Shown here piece by piece: positions 46,231 through 55,675 of a stretch of DNA of 64,000 nt. Source of the stretch: CAWAND01 sp963727915 (GTDB lineage Bacteria; Chloroflexota; Anaerolineae; Anaerolineales; E44-bin32); the NCBI GenBank assembly GCA_963727915.1, contig CAVSID010000001.1, forward strand, positions 868,001 through 932,000, read 5' to 3'. Under the pieces are notes generated by a model. That model worked only from the letters and a program-made list of their open reading frames with translations. It did no database searches and was not told the origin of the DNA. Numbering within the stretch: the first letter of the stretch is position 1; each line of letters begins with the position of its first letter. Made by a program: the position numbers and the translations under genes.

Positions 46231-48045
46231 ATGAGCTCGAACCAGGCGATCGAGTACCTTCGGGATGGCAGTCCTGAGCTTGCCCGCCCAATCCTCGTCC
46301 ATTATCTGCAGAGCCATCCCCGATCCGATATCGGTTGGTATCTGCTCAGCTTTGCCATCCCCGAACACCCACGTCAGGTAGAAAGCCTCAAGCGGGCGCT
46401 ATCAATCAATCCGCGCAACCAAAAGGCCAAGGACCGTCTGGCGAGCTTGACCGGTATGGCGCCCCCGGCGCCAAGCCCGGCGCCGCCCCAGCGGCCACAG
46501 CGCCGAGCAGGCGTCGCCGGCCCGTCTGGTGGCGGGGTCGCCTCGTCCCGGCGACTTGGAAGGCAATGGCCCCCGTGGGTAAAGCCTACGGCGATCGCCG
46601 TGTCGGTGGTGCTCATTCTGGCGGCTATCGGTAGCGCCTATGTTTTCTTCAAATTCGTGATGTCGACTATCAATCTGCGAGAATCGGCGGCAGCCACATC
46701 GGTAGCCGGGACGGCTACTACGCGCGCCACATTGGGAGCCGCCGTCGGCCTTCCGGTGACCTGGACACCGACTCAGTCGTTGACACCCAGCCTGACCCCG
46801 GCTCCCAGCGCGATCCCAACAGTCACCCCGACGGCCACGCCGATCCCTCCAGATGCCGAAACGCGCCAGGAAATGGCCACGATCCAGAGGCAGGTTGCTG
46901 ATCTGCGCGGTCTGACCATCGAAAGCGATCCGCCGTCCTATGTGATCTCGGTCGGACGCGTACGGCCGTTTCTCGAGAGCAGTTTCCTGGCCGGCGGGGG
47001 AACGGAACAAGATGTCGACGATTTGTCGCACACGCTAGTGGCGCTGGGTCTGACCAAACCGACCTACGATCTGTACACCAACATCCTCAACGGGCTGACG
47101 GACAACATCGGTGGCTTCTACCTTCCGTGGAGCAAGGAGATCTTCGTCATCGGGAATCGGTTCTCAGGGATCGAGCGCTGGGTCTACTCGCATGAATTCG
47201 ACCATGCGCTGGTGGATCAGCACTATCACATCGACCAGGCCGGGGTCTACCCTCTTTGTCAGACTACCCAGGATGAGTGCAAGGCGGTGGAAGCCCTGGT
47301 TGAGGGCGATGCGACATTGCTGATGAGCCAGTGGCTTACGCAATATGCAAGCCCCCAGGACATCACCGACATTATTCGCTACAAGCCGCCCACGCACACG
47401 CTCCCCAACGACTTTCCACCGCCCTACGCAGGCGCCGACTCGCTCTTTGCTTACGATCAAGGCCTTACCTTCGTCAACGCGCTCTATGAGCGGGGAAATT
47501 GGGCGGAGGTCAATCAAGCCTATGAGTACTTGCCCGCCAGCACCGAGCAGATCATGCATGTGGACAAGTTCCTCAATCATGAGGCTCCCATCGATGTTCC
47601 GGCCAGAGATGCGGCTCAGCTCCTGAATTCGGATTGGCGCCTTGTCACGAGTGATACCCTCGGCGAATGGACAACTTACTTGATGCTGGCCTATTCTGCG
47701 GACCAGGCGGCCCAGGTGGACCTGGCGGCGGCCGAGCGGGCGGCCTCGGGATGGGGGGGAGACACCTACCAAGTGTTCTACAACGACAAGACAGACCGGG
47801 CCGTCTTGGTGGCGGATTGGATTTGGGATACATCGTCGGACGCAGGTGATTTCCGTACAACACTTGAGGGGATGCTAGGAAATCGCTATCGGGGGAGCGA
47901 CCTGCCGAGTGATCGGGGCAGATGCTGGTCTGTAGGTGACGAAGCCAGTTGTGTGTTGGGAGGCCCAAAGGAAGTGGTCTGGATTCTCGGCCCAATCGAC
48001 CTGACCCTCAACACCTTGAAGGGTCTCTTTCCAGATCTCGGATAA
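46231..48045 (+). CDS. Membrane-anchored zinc metallopeptidase-like protein
   Basis: The 604-residue protein has an N-terminal TPR-like helical part (residues ~1-75: AIEYLRDGSPELARPILVHYL), a Pro/Arg-rich linker, one membrane helix near 115-140 (AIAVSVVLILAAIGSAYVFF), and a Thr/Pro linker. The C-terminal part has VYSHEFDHALVDQHY, a HExxH motif at residues 321-325, and a possible third ligand Glu358 in EALVEGDATLL. This arrangement fits a gluzincin-like peptidase outside the membrane. The TPR part would be cytoplasmic. I do not recognise a named family. Confidence 0.68.
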   Translation: MSSNQAIEYLRDGSPELARPILVHYLQSHPRSDIGWYLLSFAIPEHPRQVESLKRALSINPRNQKAKDRLASLTGMAPPAPSPAPPQRPQRRAGVAGPSGGGVASSRRLGRQWPPWVKPTAIAVSVVLILAAIGSAYVFFKFVMSTINLRESAAATSVAGTATTRATLGAAVGLPVTWTPTQSLTPSLTPAPSAIPTVTPTATPIPPDAETRQEMATIQRQVADLRGLTIESDPPSYVISVGRVRPFLESSFLAGGGTEQDVDDLSHTLVALGLTKPTYDLYTNILNGLTDNIGGFYLPWSKEIFVIGNRFSGIERWVYSHEFDHALVDQHYHIDQAGVYPLCQTTQDECKAVEALVEGDATLLMSQWLTQYASPQDITDIIRYKPPTHTLPNDFPPPYAGADSLFAYDQGLTFVNALYERGNWAEVNQAYEYLPASTEQIMHVDKFLNHEAPIDVPARDAAQLLNSDWRLVTSDTLGEWTTYLMLAYSADQAAQVDLAAAERAASGWGGDTYQVFYNDKTDRAVLVADWIWDTSSDAGDFRTTLEGMLGNRYRGSDLPSDRGRCWSVGDEASCVLGGPKEVVWILGPIDLTLNTLKGLFPDLG

Positions 48046-48133
48046 TCATCACATGTGTCGAACAGCCCCAATGCTTCATCCTGCCTCAATCTGTCGTGTG
48101 GGCAATCGGCCCGCTTGATGTAGACGGAACGCC

Positions 48134-49870
48134 ATGGCCTCTGTCCGGTCCCGCCAAACGCGGTCTAAGCCGCCCACCGATCAGGCTGCGCTGAATCAGC
48201 TGCGCTGGCTGTTCCTGTCGGGAATCCTGTTGGTGGCCGGGTTGACGGGCCGGCTGCACTCTCCGCTCGCCGGGTTGTGCACACTGTACGGGTTGTGGCT
48301 AGTGTGGCAGGGACAGGCTGACCGGCTATCTCACATGACATGGATGGCGACCGGCGGCGTTGCGGCCGATGCGGTCTTGGCTGCTGGCGGCGTTGTGCTC
48401 AGTGGCGGCTGGGGGAGCCCCTTGGGATGGGCCCTGCTGCTCCCGGCCCTCCTGCCGCCCGCCTGTTTGGCCTGTGGGCGGGTGTGGGGGTGAGCTTGCT
48501 CGCCTGGGTGGCGGCGGTAGGCGTCAGCTTGGCACTGTCCACGGCTGGAGGCGCAGCGTGGCAGACTCTTGGCCTGACCGGCGGGGGGCTGTTTGTGGGT
48601 AGCTTGGCAGCTTCATGGTTGAGCCTGCATTGGCCTACACGCGCGGATGGCTCCCGGGAGACGTCGCCAGCCCCGCCAGAGCCCTCGCCGTCCCGCTTGG
48701 GAGATATCCTGCTTGCGGTGGCGCGCCTGAACGAGACCACTGCTTTGGATCAAATGGGGCTCCGAATCATCGACCTGGTGACAGCCGTCCTGAATGACAA
48801 CGGCCAAATGCCGTTGGTGCGCCAGGCGGGTTTATGGATCGGCACCCCTGCCGACGGCGATTGGGCGCTGACGATCGGCTTTGCGCCAGGATCGGTGCGC
48901 GACGGGGCGATGGATGGAAGCGCTTTGGACGAGGCGTTGACCTCCGGCTACCCGCAGGCGGTGATCGCGCCTGACAAGGATCCCTTCGTCAGGCAATGGC
49001 CGGGACTTGAGACTGCTGGCAGCGTTGCCATTGTCCCCTTGACAGTGCCCGGCGGAGCCAGCCTGGGGGCGGTCTTGATGGCGGTCCCCTGGGACGGCCC
49101 CCCTCCGCAGGATACTGTCGATCAATTGAGGGCGATTGGGTCCAGCGCAGCCATGGTCTGGGAGAATGCCAGCCGCTACCAGGCGCTGCTGAGGGAGAAG
49201 GATCAGCTGAACGAGCTCCAGGAGGAGGCGCGCAAGAGGTTGGCTCGAAACCTACACGATGGGCCGACGCAAACTATCGCTTCCATCGCTATGCGTGCCA
49301 ACTTCGCCCGGCGTCAGATCACAAGGGACCCGGAAGTGGCAGTGCAGGAAGTCGCCAAGGTGGAAGAGATGGCCCGCCAGACGACGAGGGAAATCAGGCA
49401 CATGCTGTTCACGCTGCGGCCGCTGATCCTTGAGTTGCAGGGCCTCGGCCCGGCGTTGTACCAACTGGCATTGAAGGCCAGGGACTCGCACGACGAAGAT
49501 ATACAGCTGGAGATCGATCCTGATACAACCTCGGGGATGGACCTGGGGGTACAGGGCGCCCTGTTCTACATCGTTGAGGAAGCCGTAACGAACGCCCAGA
49601 AACACGCTGCAGCGCAACATGTCTGGATTCGCTTGAAGGCGGAGTGCGAGTGGCCTGCGGCTGGAAGTGGAAGACGATGGCGTGGGTTTCAATGTCGGAG
49701 CAGTGGACGCCAACTATGAGCAGCGAGGCAGTCTGGGCATGGTCAACATGCGTGAAAGGGCCGAGCTGGCGGGAGGCATCCTGAGCGTGAAATCGACCGA
49801 AGGCGAGGGGACCCGTATCAGTGTCAGCCTGCCCTCGTCGGATGCTGCCGAACAGGATCAGCATGAGTGA
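48134..49870 (+). CDS. NarL-type sensor histidine kinase (frame interrupted)
   Basis: The ATG at 48134 begins an N-terminal membrane region with several helices. Frame changes near 48480 and 49660 join the parts. A GAF-like domain lies around 48700-49160. The phosphoacceptor region is KRLARNLHDGPTQTIASIAMRA (HisKA_3). The ATPase domain has FYIVEEAVTNAQKHAAAQH (N box) and DDGVGFNVGAVD with GSLGMVNMRERAELAGG (G boxes). The corrected length is about 577 residues. No response regulator gene is adjacent, so the partner is elsewhere. Confidence 0.85.
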
Positions 49871-50549
49871 TGCCTGCGGTCTCGCCGACCCGGCCGATCA
49901 CCAGGGGCATGGGAGACGGCCAGCCCCCCCAACATGATCTGGATGTCCATAGCCTGGGTGGCCGTGGCGCTGGTGGCCGTCCCCCTGTCGCAGATGATCG
50001 AAGCGCCCGTCAAGGCGCGGTGGCCGGCCGCCTGGCCTGCGGTGCGAGACCTGGCTCCCTGGCTAGTCGGCCTGGGGCCAGCCTATCTGGCGCTGATCAG
50101 TGGCGCTGTCCTGGCGCGCAGCTACGGACTGTACGGGCGCGGAGGCGCTCTGGGTTGGGTCTTGTCTATATTGTTGTGTGCCGCCCTCGTGGCGGCCGTC
50201 TGGAGGCTGCGAGGGCCATCTGGGACTCAGCGCCGTCGGGGAAGATCTTGTGTTGATCGTTCTCGACGAGCCGCGATGGGCGCTCTATCGTGCTGCCGGC
50301 CTAATCTGGTTGGGGGGATGGGGCCTTCTGGTCGGATTTGCGCTTGGGGTTCTGGAATGGAGCCTGCGCACACGGCCCTGGCTCGCCGAAAACCGGAGCG
50401 ACAGCACGACCTGGCTTATCCTGGTCCGGCTCGCCATCTCCAGCCTGCTGTTCGCTTTGACGGGTAACTTTTGGCTGACTTCCTTCAGCCAGACGGCGGG
50501 TTGGTTCGTCCTGAGCCTGAAGGAAGCCCGTTCGGATGGCCGTTCATGA
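49863..50549 (+). CDS. Polytopic membrane protein of unknown function (frameshift)
   Basis: An ATG at 49863 overlaps the kinase stop and has an AGGA site; the main hydrophobic frame begins at ATG 49934. A C-rich run near 49925 may hide an indel, and another frame change is near 50225. Segments MSIAWVAVALVAVPLSQMIE, PWLVGLGPAYLALISGAVLA, LSILLCAALVAAVW and GLIWLGGWGLLVGFALGVLEW suggest five or six helices. No family is recognised. It sits between the sensor kinase and a second membrane protein, with overlapping start and stop codons, so a signalling-linked role is possible. Confidence 0.6.
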
Positions 50550-50956
50550 AGTGGATTGTGCGCGGCCTGTGGGCAGTGGCAGGCGCGGCTTGGTTTGTCT
50601 GGCTGGGATACGAGGACGTGGGTCTGCAGGTCGTCTTGATCCTCTCGGGTTGGATCTCCCTCGCCTACGTGGTCACACTGTGGAACCGCTGGAGCGAGAG
50701 CGCGCAGCTGGGCTATGGGCAGTACATCATCAGAGCTGGGGTCGCCGGTCTGGTAGGAGGTGCCACGGTGACCCCTTTGGCAGATATCCTGATGCTGGTC
50801 AAGATCTCGCTGCACGGCCACACCGTTCCCGATTTCACGGCCCGCGACCTGGGCGCCGTCCTGGGGCGAACACCGGCATGGGCCCTTGCGGGCCTGGCAG
50901 CTGGGTTGGCGCTGGGCCTGGTCCAGATGGTCCGAAGATCAGAACATCAATTGTGA
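50546..50956 (+). CDS. Small membrane protein of unknown function
   Basis: The ATG at 50546 overlaps the preceding stop (ATGA). The 136-residue product has about four hydrophobic stretches (WIVRGLWAVAGAAWFVWLG, VVLILSGWISLAYVVTLW, AGVAGLVGGATVTPLADILM, PAWALAGLAAGLALGLVQMV). No domain is recognised. It ends the operon that starts with the histidine kinase. Confidence 0.65.
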   Translation: MKWIVRGLWAVAGAAWFVWLGYEDVGLQVVLILSGWISLAYVVTLWNRWSESAQLGYGQYIIRAGVAGLVGGATVTPLADILMLVKISLHGHTVPDFTARDLGAVLGRTPAWALAGLAAGLALGLVQMVRRSEHQL

Positions 50957-50968
50957 AATTCTTCACTT
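50951..50968. promoter_or_regulatory. CRP/FNR- or Rex-like palindrome, site 10
   Basis: TTGTGAAATTCTTCACTT keeps one perfect half-site. It is centred about 33 bp upstream of a good -10 (50993-50998), close to the class II activator position. Confidence 0.6.
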
Positions 50969-50992
50969 AAGGACTTCTCCGCTCGGCGATAC

Positions 50993-50998
50993 TATAAT
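50993..50998 (+). promoter_or_regulatory. -10 element of zinc-ribbon/trxB operon
   Basis: A perfect TATAAT without a recognisable -35 stands 30 bp before the zinc-ribbon gene. The upstream palindrome may replace the -35 through an activator. Confidence 0.55.
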
Positions 50999-51027
50999 GA
51001 GGACAAGAGGAAGGGAGACGTCCCCAG

Positions 51028-51264
51028 ATGGCCGATAACGTCGAGAGCACGTTCTATCTCTGCCCGAACTGCTACACGGCTGGAGAAGAGCCGGGAGCTT
51101 GCCCCAGGTGTGGGCACGAAGTCTTGGGCTGTCGGCCGGGGGATCCGGATGATCCCTGCCGTAAGCCATTGATCGACACGGCCGGCCGGGTGCGAACGCG
51201 GGCGCCGCGTTGGTGGCTGGAGAAGCGCCTCCCGGGGTTGTTCGATGCTCTGGGGCGCATCTAA
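51028..51264 (+). CDS. Small zinc-ribbon protein
   Basis: The 78-residue protein has a zinc ribbon formed by CPNC near residue 12 and CPRCG near residue 25. A further Cys pair follows in GCRPGDPDDPCRKP. The C-terminal half is basic (RVRTRAPRWWLEKRLPG). It is directly upstream of the thioredoxin reductase gene in the same direction. No family name is known to me. It could be a nucleic-acid or redox-related small protein. Confidence 0.7.
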   Translation: MADNVESTFYLCPNCYTAGEEPGACPRCGHEVLGCRPGDPDDPCRKPLIDTAGRVRTRAPRWWLEKRLPGLFDALGRI

Positions 51265-51279
51265 TCGCGGAGAGATGTG

Positions 51280-52215
51280 ATGCAGAAAGAACGAGTGGTT
51301 GTGATTGGATCGGGACCGGCCGGCCTGACGGCGGCGCTCTATGCCGCCCGGGCCAACTTGGAACCGTTGGTGATTTCGGGCAATCAGTTGGGGGGCCAGA
51401 TCTCGATCACTTGGGAGGTCGAAAACTATCCCGGGTTTCCTGAGGGTACGACCGGGCCCGAATTGGTCGAACTCATGCAGAAGCACGCCGAGCATTTTGG
51501 GGCTCGGGTCATGATCGATGAGGTCACCGAGGTTGATTTCAGCCACGGCAGACCGTTCCATCTCAAGACACACGGCGAGGAACTCGAGGCCGAGGCGGTC
51601 GTGCTGGCCTCCGGCGCCTCGCCCAAACGCCTGGGCATCCCAGGCGAGGAAGAGTTGATTGGTAAGGGCGTGTCTTTCTGCGCCACCTGCGACGGGTTCT
51701 TCTTCCGGGACAAGGATGTGATTGTTGTGGGGGGAGGCGACAGTGCCCTTGAAGAAGGGATCTTTCTGACCCGCTTCGCCAACCGCGTCGATATCCTCCA
51801 CCGTCGGAACGAGCTGCGCGCCGGCGAACGCCTTCAGAGTCGCGCCCGGGAAAACGAAAAGATCAACTTCGTCTGGAACACGGTGCTGGAGGAGATCGAA
51901 GGCAATGGTAAGGTCACATCGGTGGCCACGCGCAATGTCGCAACCGGCGAGAGCGCCAAGCGGGATGTGGACGGGGTGTTCATCTTCATCGGGCATTTTC
52001 CGAACTCGGACTTGTACAAGGGTCAGTTGGAGATGGACGACCGAGGCTACGTCAAAGTCGACGCGAACATGATGACCAGCGTTCCCGGCATATTCGCAGC
52101 CGGCGAGATTATGGACCCTCACTTCCGGCAAATTGCCACGTCCGTTGGGCAGGGGTGCGCGGCGGGGATGATGGTCGAGCGCTGGATCGAGGATCCGGAT
52201 GCGGCTCACGGCTGA
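51280..52215 (+). CDS. trxB: Thioredoxin reductase
   Basis: The ATG at 51280 is preferred over the GTG one codon before because the spacing from GGAGAG is better. The 311-residue protein has the FAD motif VVVIGSGPAGLTAALYAARAN, the redox CxxC in SFCATCDGFFF (CATC), the NADPH motif VVGGGDSALEEGIFLT, and the C-terminal FAD block PGIFAAGEIMD. It would transfer electrons from NADPH to thioredoxin, matching the TlpA-like and other thiol proteins in the window. The 3' end overlaps the hydrolase gene. Confidence 0.93.
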   Translation: MQKERVVVIGSGPAGLTAALYAARANLEPLVISGNQLGGQISITWEVENYPGFPEGTTGPELVELMQKHAEHFGARVMIDEVTEVDFSHGRPFHLKTHGEELEAEAVVLASGASPKRLGIPGEEELIGKGVSFCATCDGFFFRDKDVIVVGGGDSALEEGIFLTRFANRVDILHRRNELRAGERLQSRARENEKINFVWNTVLEEIEGNGKVTSVATRNVATGESAKRDVDGVFIFIGHFPNSDLYKGQLEMDDRGYVKVDANMMTSVPGIFAAGEIMDPHFRQIATSVGQGCAAGMMVERWIEDPDAAHG

Positions 52216-52975
52216 ACAAGTCGGTATTCGATACACGGTCAACCAGGACGGCGGGCAAGAGGCATCACGCCCGCCGTTGGTCTTAATCCACGGTGCCGCC
52301 GGCCACCATTTGTTCTGGCCGCCGCAGATCCGAAGATTGGCGGGTTGGACCGTCTATGCAATCGACCTTCCCGGGCATGGCGAATCCCCGCCGCCTGCCG
52401 AATCGACAATTGGCGGCTACGCAGGTCGTGTGTTGGACTGGATGCGGGCGCTGGAGATCCACGAGGCCGTTCTGGTCGGGCACTCGATGGGGTCCGCCAT
52501 CGGCTTGACGGCCGCCTTGCGAACCCGGGCGGTTGGCGGCCTGGTCCTGCTCGGCGCTGGCAGCGCTCTGCCGGTTGCTCCTGAGTTCCTCCAACTCAGT
52601 GAATCTCAATCGACCTTTCACGAAGCAGTCGACCGCATGGTGCGCGGATCATTCCACAAGGAGACGGGCCAACGCTTCGTTGAGTTGGCGCGTGATCGGT
52701 TACGGGATGCAAACCCGACTGTCTTCCATCTCGATTTTGTTGCTTGCAGCCACTTTGATGTGGGGCGTCAACTGGATCAAATCGGATGCCCGGCATTGGT
52801 CATCTGCGGTGAAGCCGATCGCATGGTCCGCCCGGATCAAAACGAGGCCTTGGCCGACGGCCTGCCCCAAGGTGAACTGTTCGTCGTCCCGGGGGCGGGC
52901 CATATGGTCATGCTGGAAAAGCCAGATGCCGTGGCGGAGCGCTTGGGACGGTTTCTGACCGACCACTTTGGATAA
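52199..52975 (+). CDS. Alpha/beta hydrolase
   Basis: The ATG at 52199 lies inside the end of trxB (17-bp overlap). The 258-residue enzyme has the oxyanion His-Gly in LVLIHGAAGHHLFW, the nucleophile elbow VLVGHSMGSAIGL (Ser in GHSMG), the acidic residue in LVICGEADRMVRPDQ, and the catalytic His in VVPGAGHMVMLEKP. There is no signal peptide. The substrate is unknown; its position suggests cotranscription with trxB. Confidence 0.9.
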   Translation: MRLTAEQVGIRYTVNQDGGQEASRPPLVLIHGAAGHHLFWPPQIRRLAGWTVYAIDLPGHGESPPPAESTIGGYAGRVLDWMRALEIHEAVLVGHSMGSAIGLTAALRTRAVGGLVLLGAGSALPVAPEFLQLSESQSTFHEAVDRMVRGSFHKETGQRFVELARDRLRDANPTVFHLDFVACSHFDVGRQLDQIGCPALVICGEADRMVRPDQNEALADGLPQGELFVVPGAGHMVMLEKPDAVAERLGRFLTDHFG

Positions 52976-53003
52976 TCCTGCTCGCATGACGGCGCCGCTC
53001 TGA

Positions 53004-53609
53004 CTAGGTCGGCCGCAGCGTAAGTCGGTCGAGCAGCGTCGGCCGGACGGCGGCGATGGCGCGAGCCCGGTGGCTCAAGCGGTTCTTTTCCAAGAGGGTC
53101 AGCTCGGCCATTGTCCGCCCGGTGCCTTCCACCAAGAACAGTGGATCGTAGCCAAATCCGCCTTCGCCTCGCGCGTGAGGCATGATTTCGCCTCGGCACT
53201 CGCCGCCAGCCACGGATGTGGACCCATCCGGATCGGCTAGGGCGACCACACACACGAAGGCTGCCTGCCAGGGCCGGGGGTAGCCGGCGAGTTCCTTGAG
53301 CAGGGCAGCGCGCCGGTCGGCGTCCTTTCCCTCCGGGCCGACAATCCGGGCAGAACGCAGACCGGGGCGCCCGTCCAGAACTGCCACTTCCAACCCCGTG
53401 TCGTCGGCCAGCGCCCACATGGTGGCTTCGCGAGCGAAGGCTATCGCCTTCAAGGCGGCATTTTCGGCGTAGGTCTTGCCTGTTTCAGGCACCGTCAAAT
53501 CGAGGTCCAGCTGTTCTGGACGGACGAGAGTCACCTCCAGATCGCCAAGCAGCGCGGTCAGCTCGCGCAGCTTGCCCGGGTTGCTTGTTCCCAAGAGCAG
53601 CTTGATCAT
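53004..53609 (-). CDS. rdgB: XTP/dITP diphosphatase (RdgB/HAM1)
   Basis: The 201-residue protein begins MIKLLLGTSNPGKLRELTALL and has DDTGLEVAVLDGRPGLRSARIVG in the middle and GEGGFGYDPLFLVEGTGRTMAEL near the end, all standard for RdgB. Catalysis uses Mg2+ and removes pyrophosphate from non-canonical purine nucleotides. The length is typical. It is convergent with the hydrolase and divergent from the DUF177 gene. Confidence 0.95.
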   Translation of the reverse strand: MIKLLLGTSNPGKLRELTALLGDLEVTLVRPEQLDLDLTVPETGKTYAENAALKAIAFAREATMWALADDTGLEVAVLDGRPGLRSARIVGPEGKDADRRAALLKELAGYPRPWQAAFVCVVALADPDGSTSVAGGECRGEIMPHARGEGGFGYDPLFLVEGTGRTMAELTLLEKNRLSHRARAIAAVRPTLLDRLTLRPT

Positions 53610-53740
53610 CGTTGTCTCCCTGCGATGACTACAGGAACAGTACTGAGCCAGTACCTGTGGGGGTCATGCTCGGCCGTCGGCCAGATTTCCGACCTTTTTG
53701 GCCGGACGGACCTCATTATGTCAAGAAAACGGCCGTTTTG

Positions 53741-53769
53741 TTGACCTCGGATTCTATCTATGTTATACT
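53741..53769 (+). promoter_or_regulatory. Promoter of DUF177 gene
   Basis: TTGACC (53741-53746) and TATACT (53764-53769) have a 17-bp spacer. Transcription should start near 53776, giving a leader of about 33 nt. Confidence 0.8.
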
Positions 53770-53808
53770 GACGCTTGGTTTTTGGAATTCCCATTGCGAT
53801 GTGTTGGT

Positions 53809-54327
53809 ATGAATTCAGAGCGACTTGACCCATTGCGGTTGAACGTCGGATTCTTGCTCCATCAGAGCGTCGGCTTCAGCCGCATCTTCGAATTCGATAT
53901 CTCGTCGGTGACAGTTGGCGGCGACCTGAATCTCTCTGGGCTTCGTGGTGACCTCCGCATGACGCGGACGGCACAAGGATTATACGGCCAGGGAAGGGTG
54001 GAGGCTGAGTTGCCTCTCGAGTGCAGCCGCTGCCTAGACACATTTGAACAGACCCTGGTCGCTGAGATCGGGGACCTTTTTGTCTACCCTCCCGAGAAGG
54101 CCGACGATCCGCTGTTGGCCATCCCGGACACAGGCATATTGGATTTGCATCCGCTCTTTCGGGAGACTTTTGTTCTGGCCATTCCGCTGCAGCCGATCTG
54201 TCTGGCCGAATGCAAAGGACTATGCCCCGTTTGTGGCGGCAATCGCAACATCACGCCCTGCGAACATCAAGAAGACAGCATCGATCCTCGCCTTGAACCG
54301 TTGAGAAACTTGCTTTCAAATTCGTAG
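53809..54327 (+). CDS. DUF177 (YceD) family protein
   Basis: The ATG at 53809 gives about 172 residues. The fold is marked by a CxxC pair ECSRCLDTF near residue 67 and by CKGLCPVCGGN near residue 140, with a third Cys in TPCEH. This is DUF177, often linked in other bacteria to 23S rRNA accumulation and ribosomal protein L32. Here rpmF does not follow; sigA comes next. A strong promoter precedes the gene. Confidence 0.88.
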   Translation: MNSERLDPLRLNVGFLLHQSVGFSRIFEFDISSVTVGGDLNLSGLRGDLRMTRTAQGLYGQGRVEAELPLECSRCLDTFEQTLVAEIGDLFVYPPEKADDPLLAIPDTGILDLHPLFRETFVLAIPLQPICLAECKGLCPVCGGNRNITPCEHQEDSIDPRLEPLRNLLSNS

Positions 54328-54402
54328 CAAGATGCCAGATCGGTCGCCTGGCAACCAGTTTCTCCGCTTTCGATAGTGCATCTTGATTTGAGGAGCGTGT
54401 GG

Positions 54403-55579
54403 ATGAGTATATCGAAGGACCGGTGGAAGAAACGCGAAGCTTTCGCCGCACTCCTCGAAAAGGGGGAGGTGCAAGGCTTCATCACGCTCGAAGATTTGCT
54501 CAGCGTTTTCCCTGAGGCCGAGGAATCCGAACAGCGGCTCGAGAGGCTGGAGACGTTTTTCCGAAGCGCAGGAATTGAAGTCTACGAAGACCTGGACCAG
54601 GTTCCGGCGCACATGCAGCCCGATCTCTCCCTGGACGATGAAGAGCCCTTCGATTTGAGTGCCATTTCCAGCGACGATACGGTCGGCCTGTATTTGAAGG
54701 AGATGGCGCGGGTGCCGCTTCTCAGCACCGAGGAAGAGGTCGACCTGGCCAAACGTATTGAACGCGGGAAGTTTGCCGAGAGCAAGCTTGCCAAGCTAAA
54801 CGGCAACGCCACAGCCGCCGATCGCCAGGAGCTGTTCGTGGCTTTGGAAGATGCGCGAGCGGCGCGGGACCACCTTATCAAGGCCAACACCCGCCTGGTG
54901 GTCAGCATCGCCAAGAAATACATGAGCCGCGGCGTGCCCTTCCTGGATCTCATTCAAGAAGGCAATCTGGGTCTGATGAAAGCCGTCGAGAAATTCGACT
55001 ATCATCGCGGCTACCGGTTCAGCACCTATGCCACCTGGTGGATCCGGCAGACCATCACCCGGGCCATTGCCGATCAGGGGCGCACGATCCGCGTCCCCGT
55101 GCATATGTCCGACCGCATTCGCCGCCTGTATAAGGTCGCCCGACAGATGGAGCAGGAGTTGGGACGCAAGCCCACGCCTGACGAGATCGGGAATACTTTG
55201 GGCGTAGACTCCCGCAAAGTCCAATGGATGATGCGTGTGTCCTGGCGGCCCTTGTCACTTGAAACGCCAGTGGGCGAAGAAGAGAGACTCTGAGCTGGGA
55301 TCCTTTGTGGAGGATGAGACCACTCCCACCCCGACGCAGAGCGCCTACCAGAATCTGTTGCGGGACAAGATTGAGGAAGTTCTGTCCACCCTGAGCCCGC
55401 GTGAGGCGCGCATCCTTCGGCTTCGGTTTGGCCTTCATAACGGCCGGCCCTACACGCTGGAAGAGGTGGGTCAGAAATTCGGCCTCACCCGCGAGCGCAT
55501 TCGTCAAATCGAAGGCAAAGCTTTGCGGCGCCTTCGCCACCCAAGGCGAGCACGACAACTGCGCGACTATTTGGCCTGA
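54403..55579 (+). CDS. RNA polymerase sigma factor, RpoD/SigA type (frameshift)
   Basis: The ATG at 54403 has a GAGGAG site. Region 1.2 begins at DTVGLYLKEMARVPLLSTEEE, and region 2 has FLDLIQEGNLGLMKAVEKFDY and RFSTYATWWIRQTITRAIADQ. Region 3 follows, and region 4.2 reads TLEEVGQKFGLTRERIRQIE. One extra base near 55285 (in GAAGAAGAGAG) breaks the frame; fixing it joins EEE to DSELGSFVEDE. The corrected length of about 390 residues is typical. As the housekeeping sigma factor is essential, this break is almost surely a sequence error. Region 1.1 is short. Confidence 0.92.
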
Positions 55580-55598
55580 CCCCAGAATCGGATGGCCC

Positions 55599-55632
55599 GG
55601 GGCGGCGAGCAATCGCCGCCCCTTCTCTTTTC
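55599..55632 (+). terminator. Rho-independent terminator after sigA
   Basis: A 10-bp stem (GGGGCGGCGA/TCGCCGCCCC) with a four-base loop is followed by TTCTCTTTT. Confidence 0.82.
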
Positions 55633-55675
55633 CCCCGTGCTTTGCGGAATGGGGGCCCCACGAGGCGGCCGGCTA

